Positions 35,840 through 44,125 of a stretch of DNA of 64,000 nucleotides are shown in pieces (position 1 is the stretch's first letter; the number at the start of each line of letters is the position of its first letter). Both the position numbers and the translations under genes were made by a program. The stretch spans positions 6,998,812 to 7,062,811 of the forward strand of contig NC_083604.1 in the NCBI RefSeq assembly GCF_029168945.1, given 5' to 3'. The notes beneath the pieces were generated by a model. It was not told the DNA's origin. It made no database searches and was given only the letters and a program-made list of their open reading frames with translations. Source of the stretch: Cannabis sativa. Lineage: Eukaryota > Streptophyta > Magnoliopsida > Rosales > Cannabaceae.

Positions 35840-37031
35840 TGTTAGGCTATTTTTAGCCTATGTTATGGATCCGATTTATGTTCATTTCTTAGCTGTGTTG
35901 GGACGGAATTACGCTTGTTTTCTATGTTTTCAGGTTCTTTGGAGTAAAAGAGGTCTCGGGTGCAGAAATTCATTGAAAGACGTGCTGAGCCGAAGAAAAA
36001 CTCAAAAATTGAGTTTTTCTATATCTGGCCGCGGCGATGAAGAGGCTCGCCGCGGCGAGATACGAGAAACAGAGAGAGGCTGAAATTGGCACATTCTCGC
36101 CGCGGCGAGAGGAAGCATGGCCGCGGCGAGATCCCGTACGGACCGGGGGTATTTTCGTCCATCGAACCCTAAATTTCAAGTATAAATAGAAAACTGCGAT
36201 TGGAAGTCAGGGAGAGCGATTTGGAACCCTAAAACACAGCTGAGAGCGGCAGGAAGAGCGTAGAGATTCAAGTGAAGATCCAGAATTCACCCTCAAACAG
36301 TTCTTTTCTTTATTCCTCTTTAATTTATTTATGTTGAATATTGCTATAGGAATGGTTATGGATTTGTTTCTGAACTAAATTTCCCATTTAGGGAGGATGA
36401 TGATTGTTGTTTAATGTTTTCCTAGTTAATGTTTAATTACCATTCCTCAATTCTTGTGTGTGTGAAATTATCTTAATTTGTGTTTAATTTCATGTTTAAG
36501 ATTGATCACCTTGTGCATGCTCTATGATCTCAATTCAAAATCTGAAAAGTGAGAATTGAGAATGCTAAAATTAAGATAATCGATGTTCTATGTGAAACGA
36601 AAGTATTTACATGACTTATGTGACGAGTAGATTATTGCTTAATGCTGATTTCATGTTAGTTTAATTAAGGAATTAATTAGATAACATGTGATTTAGAATC
36701 TAGAAGATCTGAAAGGAGCTAGGTTATTTTATAATCTGTCATTCACCCCAAGAATAGGATAGTAATTAATCATTAACAATTTGGGTAAACAACAACAGGA
36801 TTCTCCTCCCTATTGTCTCATCTTGCTCAACTTTAAACTGTGTTATTAAGTTTTCTGAATTTCTTTCAAATTTTACTGTTTTTAAACTGTAATTTACTTT
36901 TGATTTACCGAATAGAATCATAAGTATAATTTAGTGGTACTTAATCCAATTCCCTGTGGGATCGACCTCACCTGTGTGAGATTTACTACTTGATTGCGTA
37001 TACTTGCGTAGTGTTTAAAAATATAGCAACA
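35840..37031 (+). repeat. 3' LTR of the Athila-like element
   Basis: Same length and, by eye, same sequence as 25816-27007, including four CCGCGG palindromes (36029, 36050, 36100, 36121) and the TATA box. Confidence 0.93.
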
Positions 37032-37318
37032 CTTAACTGTGGAGTTCTTTCGAGATGGGCTACCGAAAAACAAGATGCACCTTGTTGACATAGGTAGTAC
37101 CAATCAATCCATTTTAAGCTCTCTTCAACTGTGTAGTCCCATACCTACACAGTCTCAGAATCATCCCACTTGACCTTCCCCAGGCGGTGTGGGATTGCAC
37201 AGCTTACCCGGTATTTCCCCTTACGGATCACGGGACTACTGACTGTCACAATCACCCCCCCTTACGGGGTCCGACGTCCTCGTCGACCACACTTCTGGCT
37301 GGGTCAAGGCTCTGATAC

Positions 37319-37440
37319 TTGTGTTGATCTGTAGGGTCAGTCATCAATCCAGAAAGCAACCAAAGTGACGAACTCGTGTATAAGAGCCATTAGTCCGTGG
37401 GTGTAAGGGCCCAATGGAGGCTTGAAGCGGGGACGTTACA
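37319..37440 (+). repeat. Inverted LTR-end fragment closing the Cassandra-like array
   Basis: This is the reverse complement of the first ~122 bp of the LTR (ends GGGGACGTTACA). It directly abuts the right CCTCA repeat, and on the left joins the truncated primer site (CTCTGATAC). Confidence 0.85.
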
Positions 37441-37445
37441 CCTCA

Positions 37446-37705
37446 CTTTCCAGTTCTTCAACATTAGAAGGTTTAATCACAGTGGATCTTTTGGATTTTT
37501 TCTTGGATTATTTTCTTGGTGCTCTATCAATAAAATTTCATTTAATTAATCCTTTTTGCACATTTTTTTTTAATTGCTCTATTCTTCTCCAATGCTAAAC
37601 CTGAAAATATTAATAACCCAAAGCGTAAAATTGCACAAAATATAACTAAAACTAATTAAAACACTTTAAAATCCTAATTAAAAGTCAAACTATTTAAGTC
37701 CTAAC
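37446..37705 (-). repeat. Athila-like LTR start fragment
   Basis: On the minus strand it begins TGTTAGGACTTAAATAG at about 37705 and contains TTTTACGCTTTGGG and TATTTTCAGGTTTAGC, parallel to TTACGCTTGTTTTC and TTTTCAGGTTCTTTGG in the Athila-like LTR. The Cassandra-like array interrupts it at CCTCA; its continuation would be 23555-23579 and the arm beyond. Confidence 0.4.
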
Positions 37706-38942
37706 ACCGAGTACTTGGAAAGAAAATCCATCCTAACTAACTATAATGTCAACTCAGTTAAGTCCACCTCTATTAGATTAGCCCTTAACTGCTTATCCTC
37801 AATTCTAATTAGCATAGACCTAACCCACCTTTTGGAGATAACCAATTCTCCGCTAGGTAAGAGGTTCCAAACCCTATCTCAATAAAATCATAGGGCCTAC
37901 CCAATTTATTAATTACTCTTGACACCACATATGAATGTGTAGCTCTAGAGTCAAACTGTACAGAGTAATATGAGTCGTAGACAGGAAGCTGACATGTTAT
38001 TACAGAAGGATTGGTTGCAGTATCCGCTTGTGTAATCGCAAATACCTGTGGTGGTGTAGGTTTTGCCTCCTACTTTGAATCTTCCTTTCTTAACAGAGGG
38101 CAGTCTTTCTTGAAGTGTCCGACCAAACCACACTAGCTAGAAGAATGTTTTTATGTTGCACTCATCGGGATGATGCTTCTTGCATCGAAGACATTCGGGA
38201 TACATATGGATCTGGCAACCACCTCTGCCTTGGTTCCCACAGAACCTCTTACTCTGATTTGAGATAATTGGTGTCAGAAAAGTCTTCATCTTTCAATCAA
38301 TATTAGAATCACCACCATCCCTACCATAAACAGAAGTAGGAAGGGTGATGGTCCCACCAACACTAGTATTTCCTCGCGGCTCTTGCAGAAACTCAATTGC
38401 ACCTTCAACTCGAAGAGCCTTCTCAACCATATCAGCATATGTAGTGCTATCATTTGTAGTAATGACCAAATTGTACCTAATCTTGACATTCAAACTCGCC
38501 AAGTATTTTTTTTTCTTACTAAAATCCGTGGGTACTATACTCGAAGCCAGCTTAGCAAGTCGATCAAACTTTATGGTATACTTTGTCACTAGCATAGTCT
38601 CTCTCTGAACCAACTCAGTGAACTCTTTTCTTTTAGTATTGCAGACTGCCTCATTATAGTATTTGGTATTGTGAACCAACTCAGTGAACTCTTTTCTTTT
38701 AGTATTGCGGACTGCCTCATCATAGTATTTGGCATTATGAACCAACTCAGCGAACTCTTTTATTTTAGTATTGCGGACTGTCTCATTATAGTATTTGGCA
38801 TTATATAGATCCTGAAACTTTCCCAGGTCATTTTAGTGATGTCCCGAGTAAAGGACAATATTTCCCACCACACGAGGGTATCCTCCTGGAACTGAAACGT
38901 GACACAGGTCACCCGATCATTACTGTTGACTCCCATAAAATT
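37706..38942 (-). pseudogene. Decayed Ty3/gypsy gag-protease region, second relic
   Basis: Minus-strand blocks in coding order: SNDRVTCVTFQFQEDTLVWW (38920), three 22-residue copies of VHNTKYYNEAVCNTKRKEF (38805-38608), KYTIKFDRLAKLASSIVPTD, RYNLVITTNDSTTYADMVEK, a knuckle piece GHFKKDCP (about 38115), TCQLPVYDSYYSVQFDSRAT (protease, with the active-site Gly changed to Arg), and RMDFLSKYS at 37720. Stops and frameshifts are frequent. It is related to the relic at 1198-2900 but not identical. Upstream gag sequence is cut off by the TIR element at 38943. Confidence 0.8.
38608..38805 (-). repeat. Three 66-bp tandem repeats in gag, in frame
   Basis: AACCAACTCAGTGAACTC recurs at 38608, 38674 and 38740 (period exactly 66 bp, 22 codons), with a few substitutions between copies. 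Confidence 0.92.
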
Positions 38943-39879
38943 CACAGTTAAGTGCCACAGTGGACTGCCTACGTGTACACAAGATTACTCGTGGTAAAAT
39001 TTTAGTAGTCCAAGTAATTTTAATTTTAAATATAATAAAAATAATTTAAAAAAATAATTTATAAAAAAAAAATTATGAATTTTTTTCCTTTTTTTTTTCT
39101 TTTTCTTTTCTTCTTTTTTTCTTTCTCTTTCTTCTCGAAAGATCCCAGAACTCCCGCCCCCAACCCTTCTTCTTCTTCTTCTTCTTCTTCTTCTTCTTCT
39201 TCTTCTTCTTCTTCTTCTTCTTCTTCTTCTTCTTCTTCTTCTTCTTCTTCTTCTTCTTCTTCTACCGTTACTACCATCAGAACCCCAAAACCCCTAAAAC
39301 TACCCCTGAAACCACCATCACCACTGAAACCACCTGCAATCGCCATCACCACCCGAACTCCTCCTCTCTCCCATCACCACTGCAACCATTACACCATTAC
39401 GAGAAGGGCCTCGAGAGTTGGGGAGTTCGACGGAGGCGATGCCCTGGTGACGGGGTTTGACATAGGCGATGCGCTGGTGTGGGGGTTCTCAGCCATAAGC
39501 CCTTTGAGGGGGTTTGAACGATGGTGGAGCTTCGAGGGGGTTCGACCGACGATGGAGCTTCATTAGATCATTTTTGCCTGAACTAGGGGGGTTCTGTTGT
39601 CTCTTTGCCTGGGTTCTATCTAGTTTGGAAAATCGCAGAGAAGACTGCCATTACCACCATTAGAAGAAGGGTGAGGGGGGGATCTGTCGAGAAGAAAGAG
39701 AAAGAGAATGAAAAAGAGAACAAAAAAAGAAAAAGATTTTTTTTTTATTTTTATAAATTGTTTTTTTAATCTTTAAATTATTTTTATTGTATTTAAAATT
39801 AAAATTATGTGGACCACTAAAATTTCACCACGTGTACTCTTGTGTACACGTAAGCAGTCCACTGTGGTACTTAACTGTG
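38943..39879. mobile_element. Non-autonomous TIR DNA transposon, 937 bp, ATT flanks
   Basis: The terminal inverted repeats are about 120 bp, starting CACAGTTAAGTRCCACAGTG on each side and continuing through GTGTACACAAGA and TAATTTTAATTTTAAATA. They are flanked by ATT (38940-38942, 39880-39882), fitting a 3-bp duplication, as for CACTA or PIF types, although the ends are not CACTA. The interior holds a long CTT microsatellite and GC-richer sequence (39264-39560) that could be captured host DNA. No transposase. Confidence 0.7.
39166..39263. repeat. (CTT)n microsatellite, about 98 bp
   Basis: Uninterrupted CTT trinucleotides. They give false poly-Ser (plus) and poly-Glu (minus) reading frames. 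Confidence 0.97.
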
Positions 39880-39945
39880 ATTTTTGGACAGAGGGGTACA
39901 GAGTAAAACTAATTGTGAGCTTAGGTAGTTTGCCCCCAAAACATC

Positions 39946-41074
39946 TGAAAACCCGTGTTTTTGCAAATGTCAGTTATATATAAGAAAATACAAAACTGTA
40001 AGCGTTTGCAGAAGCAGAAAGTAATTCTGCTACAGCAAAACAAAACAGGCAGAATATAAAATATTAGCAGAAAAATAAATAACTTGACACAAGAGATTTA
40101 TACGTGGTATCAGTGTTCTCACGAGCAGTCCTAGTCCACGGGGCCACGCCCAGAGAATGAAATCAATTAATAAAGTATCAAAATTACAAAGACAATTAAC
40201 TTAAACAAGTTTAGACTCCCTCTAAAGTATTGCCGCAATCCTTTGTAATCCACTTTATGAATCTGACTTCTTGAAACACCTTCAAGCCCAAACTCCCTTC
40301 ATCTTTGAAGTGTGAGTTCTTACTTCCTCCCGAAGTAAGGCTTCAACAAGTCTTCTCCCGAAGACCAAGTGCTTACTTCCTCCCGAAGTAAGGCTTTATC
40401 AAGTCTTCTCCCGAAGACCAATCTCTTGTTCAGTCAAGTAGTTCTTCACAACCTCTAGGACAGAGTAAGAACAGAAATAAACAACTAGAACCTAGATGAA
40501 CAACTAGGCTCTCACAAAACAAAGAAAAACTCTCTTCTCTCAAATAAGATAAGTGCAAAAAATGATTAATGGAAGAGCTAATTCGAATGGTTGCTCTCTA
40601 GGCTCTATTTATAGAACATAGAAACCTTAAAGACAGCCACAAGTTCGAATCTATAGCTGTACAAAAACTTTCCTAAGAAAACACGATATGCTACAACAGA
40701 TTCGGATGCTGACGCAGTTGATCACACCAAAAACGGGAAACTTGCTATAATCGGGTCTGATCTTCTATCAATGCTTGATTCCTGCCAAAAACAGATTAGA
40801 TATTCTGATTGTATCAAGATACAATCAAAATCAATAAGGAAAAGGCAATAATCAAAGTTTCCCGAAAAAGGACAACTTTCCAAAAGAGAATTGCTTCTCT
40901 TTTAAGAAGTTTTCAACAAAGGAAAGTTCAGCTGAAAGTGCAACTTTCCTAACAAGGAAAAGAGCAACTAAAAACCGAATTTATAAGGTAAAAATTCGGG
41001 TATGAATGCACAACAATCTTACCATAAAAGGAAAAATTATTTTGTCAACTAACTTGCCAAAAAAGGACTTTACA
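39946..41074 (-). repeat. 3' LTR of the copia element
   Basis: Minus strand TGTAAAGTCC...GGGTTTTCA. A TATA box (CTATAAATAG, minus) lies at 40605-40614. Two tandem ~53-bp units at 40317-40422 each hold two hairpin words, CTTACTTC/GAAGTAAG and TCTTC/GAAGA. Confidence 0.92.
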
Positions 41075-41087
41075 ATCTCCCCCTTTG
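41075..41087 (-). other. Polypurine tract of the copia element
   Basis: Minus-strand AAAGGGGGAGAT lies directly upstream of the 3' LTR start TGTAAAG. Confidence 0.75.
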
Positions 41088-41392
41088 GCACTTTAGATGA
41101 ACAAAATAATTTTTAACACAAAGTACCTGCAAGTTAAAGTTAGCAAAAGCAAATAACTACTCCCCCTGAGTAACACAATTGAATATCACACATAAACCAA
41201 AAAACAAGCTAACTTTTAAAAATATGTTCACAAGTACTAACCACAACTCCCCCTGGAAAAAGGGTCCAGAGTTTGGCAGTTAAGCAGTTTAAAAATCAAA
41301 TATTTCTCCCCATTTTTGTTTATCGGAGTGCCAAAGTAAACAAAGAAAGATAAATAGAAATAAGTTCAATCAAAAGCAAAGAAAACAACAGC

Positions 41393-42974
41393 TTAGTCTC
41401 GGTAGAGTTTAACCAAAGAGGTCAACTGCTTGGACATCTCGTTCTGAAGTTCTTCTATTGCAGCAAGACGATTGTTCACATTTTGAACTTCAGTCTTGAC
41501 TTCCTGGAGTTCTGCTGTAGCAGAACTTGAACTTGCAGCAGCAGCAGCAGCAGCTCCAGCCTTGGGCCGTTTTTGAAACACACCATCAAAGTATTTCGAG
41601 GGTTGGAATGTAGGACTAGTGATAGGGGGCTCAAGTGTTTCATGTGATTGGGCCACATTCTTTTGAGAAGATAAAACCTTAAAGATTAGATTTGGAAAAA
41701 CAAGTTTAAAGGTTGGCTTTTTACCTCTTTGGAATGAAACAATTTGGTTCAGAATGTGTGAGGCTAAATCAATTGAAGCTCCAGAGGTGACGCGGTATAA
41801 GAATGATGCCACATCTTGAGACACTACGGTCTTGTTGGAGTTAGGAACCCAATTGCTTAGAGCAAACCGCATAAGAGATGCATGAGCAAATGTGAGATGA
41901 GTGATTCGAAGACTCTCTCCTGGTTTCAATTCAGATCGTGCACCCGTGAGTTCAGAGAGCATCAAATCACGATCCATAGACATCACTGCATTGGAGACAT
42001 TCTCGGGCAATTGCAAAGCTTGAGCACTGTCCTTTTCAGAAAAAAGAACCAATGTCCCCTAACATATACTCTTCGATATAGTCTAGAATTCTCATCAAGA
42101 AAATCATCAGCGAGATTAGCATAGAAATCCTTAACAATGTTTGCAATGAACCCATTGAAACCAGTGAGAGTTTTTTCCCATTGATGAAATTGAATAAACT
42201 TTACAATCCCATAAACCCGATGAGCATGCAAATCATAGTTCCTCTCACTTTCAAACTTACAGGTTGCATATAAATTCCAGTCACGTTCATTATCACGATA
42301 ATAAAATCGAGGGCAGTGAGAAAGAGATGAAGGAACATTACCAGAAGAAGGCTCTTCCATAGGCTGCTTGCCTTTGGCAGCAGCAGAAGCCTTTGCTGCA
42401 GAAGCAGATTTTGTCAATTGAGGCTCTGGCTCGAGTTCTGTGTCCTCACTGTCAGACGAATCTCCCATGTCCTCTGGATTCTCCTTCGCTGAATGGAGAG
42501 AAACTGATTTGTCTGAGGAGACTTCCAATGGATCTTCTTCTTGTGAACTTGAAGAAACCGAGGGAGGATTGGACTTAAGCTTCTTCTTGGCTGGAGGGAC
42601 TGCCTTATCACGACTTCAAGAAGCTCGAAGTTCCTTCTCAGCAGAGGCTTGCTGGGCTCGAGTTCGAGTAGAAGGACCGGTTGGAGTGGTGGCAGGAACT
42701 GTTGCAGCAGGAGGAGGAACTGCTACCGGAGGAGGAGATTCCTTCGAAGATTCAGACGAAGAAGTCCAGGTTCGAAGAGGTCTTACCGATTTGCGAGCCA
42801 CTTGCTTGGGAGGACGTTTTGGCTTCTCAGGTTGAGATTCACGTTGGGGAAGCAATGAATCTCTAGACTTTGCAACAGCATGAGGAGGTACTGAAGCAGC
42901 AGGGGGAGCATTGGAAGGGGTTGCAACGGTTTCCACCAACTTTTGGTGTGCCCTAGATTCTTAGTTCTCACCAT
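41393..42974 (-). pseudogene. Extra 3' ORF of the copia element
   Basis: ATG at 42974 (MVRTKNLGHTK), then a frameshift near 42940 into a Pro/Ala/Ser-rich region (VETVATPSNAPPAASVP), an in-frame TGA at 42618-42616, an acidic Ser-rich stretch (DMGDSSDSEDTELEPEPQ), and a structured block (FYYRDNERDWNLYATCKFES, FIANIVKDFYANLADDFLDE, YVRGHWFFF). A frameshift near 42045 in a T run leads into QALQLPENVSNAVMSMDRDL and SHILNQIVSFQRGKKPTFKL, ending in a heptad-like tail (AIEELQNEMSKQLTSLVKLY). NFYANL...VRGHW resembles the 'putative plant transposon protein' family. No membrane helix is seen. The function of such ORFs in SIRE-type elements is unknown. Confidence 0.75.
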
Positions 42975-44125
42975 TTTTGATCTGAAAGAGAAGATGAACA
43001 ATAACAACACAAGGAACAAGAAACTAGGTTCGGGTAGGTGGTGAGTTAAATGATAAAAATTGGTTTATATAAACTTGAAAGCAAGACAAGAAAAGGAAAC
43101 CAAATTTTAAAATTTAAATGGTAACCTCCAGCCCATGAACAAATAAGGAAACCGCCCACTCTCTTGCAACTCCTTTCCCCTTTTTTTTAAAAAAAAAATA
43201 AAAGGAAACTAGAATTACCAACAATATTTCCAAAAATAAGACAATCTTTCAAGATTAAAGACACATTACCATATAAAAGATTAATCTTTAAATGGAAACA
43301 TATCAAAATAAATCAAAGAAGAATAAATGTTGATACTTACCATTTAAGCACAAAATTTTCTTAGCCCATGAAACAAGTCACACGCCTCCCTTTCCTTTTT
43401 ATTATTATTTTTTTTAAAAAAAAAATTAAAATGTGTACAATAAATATATGAGATTCTAAACAAGCAATGTAATCAAATATTATTGAAAATTGACAAAATA
43501 AATTACATGTTATGCTTTTAAAGAAAATAACTAATTAGTATCTCAGGAACAAATCACACTTAATTGATGTTGAGGAAAAAGATATGCATGTTACTAAAAA
43601 TTGTGAACCAGGATTATCAATTTTATTTAGTAGAGGAGACTTACAAATTTGAACACACTTGTCAGACATAAGTGTGTGCAGTGAAAATAGGATCATTGTC
43701 CTTGGCAAGATTTTTCATTTTCGCGTTTTTCAATTTGATCCCGCAACTGGATGCTATCACACCATACTGAAGGTAGCCCTTTTCTATGGTAGTGCATCCT
43801 CATCATAGTTGCTAATTACAATGTTCCAGCTTACTCAAAAGATGGCTTTCACACCTTAGTATGGGTAGCTCTATTCCAGCAAGGGACCTGACAAGTCTGA
43901 AACAAAAATTGCTCAACTCTGTAAAAGTACATTATTTAATCCTAGACACACATAAAGAGTAACATGAACCTTTTAACACAACATCACAAAGTATGATAAG
44001 AATGAGATCCTAACTAGTTATACTTCAAAAGCATAAACATGATTTGTCAAATTACAATGAAAGAAGATTAAAAGCTAGAGAAGAATCACTTAACAATATT
44101 GTACAAAAATATGAACAAGAGGGAT
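42975..44125 (-). other. Copia spacer between RNase H and the extra ORF
   Basis: About 1.15 kb of AT-rich non-coding sequence within the element, with poly-T/A tracts at 43180-43200 and 43400-43430. No ORF or motif recognised. Confidence 0.5.

Larger units (their letters stand above)
25816..37031 (+). mobile_element. Athila-like Ty3/gypsy retrotransposon, 11.2 kb, very young, CTTAA duplication
   Basis: Two 1192-bp LTRs (25816-27007, 35840-37031) in which I find no difference by eye, a tRNA-Asp-type primer site, gag-pro-pol, a third ORF and a polypurine tract, all in plus orientation. Target duplication CTTAA. The lineage call rests on the primer site TGGCGCCGTTGCCGGGGA, long LTRs, Athila-type gag ([20 protein letters not shown]) and a downstream ORF. 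Despite the youthful LTRs, six single-base frameshifts break gag, protease, RT and ORF3. The element is therefore either mobilised by a helper or carries assembly indels. Confidence 0.93.
25599..37250 (-). repeat. Cassandra-like LTR 5 (subtype B), split by the Athila-like insertion
   Basis: The two halves are 25599-25815 and 37032-37250. CTTAA is duplicated at the break (25811-25815 and 37032-37036). The break falls inside the 5S-like segment (AGCACG|CTTAA|CTGTGG). The internal domain continues to about 37318 and stops within the primer site. Confidence 0.85.
23580..37440 (-). mobile_element. Tandem Cassandra-like TRIM array (5S-bearing LTRs), flanked by CCTCA, with Athila-like insertion
   Basis: Five direct copies of a ~434-bp LTR separated by ~72-bp internal domains (period 506-507, then 500), oriented minus. 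Each LTR runs TGTAACGTCCCC...GACTGTCACA on the plus strand. The internal domain begins, on the minus strand, with AATGGTATCAGAGCCTTGACC, the initiator-Met primer site, and ends in a G-rich polypurine tract next to TGTGACAG. The LTR centre is 5S-rRNA-like on the minus strand (AACTCCACAGTTAAGCGTGC, then GGATGGGTGACCTCCTGGGA), the hallmark of Cassandra. The array is closed on the right by an inverted LTR fragment (37319-37440). The direct repeat CCTCA flanks the whole (23575-23579, 37441-37445). The fifth LTR is split by the element at 25816-37031. No protein is encoded. Confidence 0.85.

Noticed and set aside
36918..37103. Open frame spanning the Athila-like 3' LTR edge
   Set aside because: It crosses the insertion junction at 37031 and so is accidental.
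39075..39566. Open frame with a long serine run (plus) or glutamate run (minus)
   Set aside because: Created by the CTT microsatellite inside a TIR transposon, with no other protein features.
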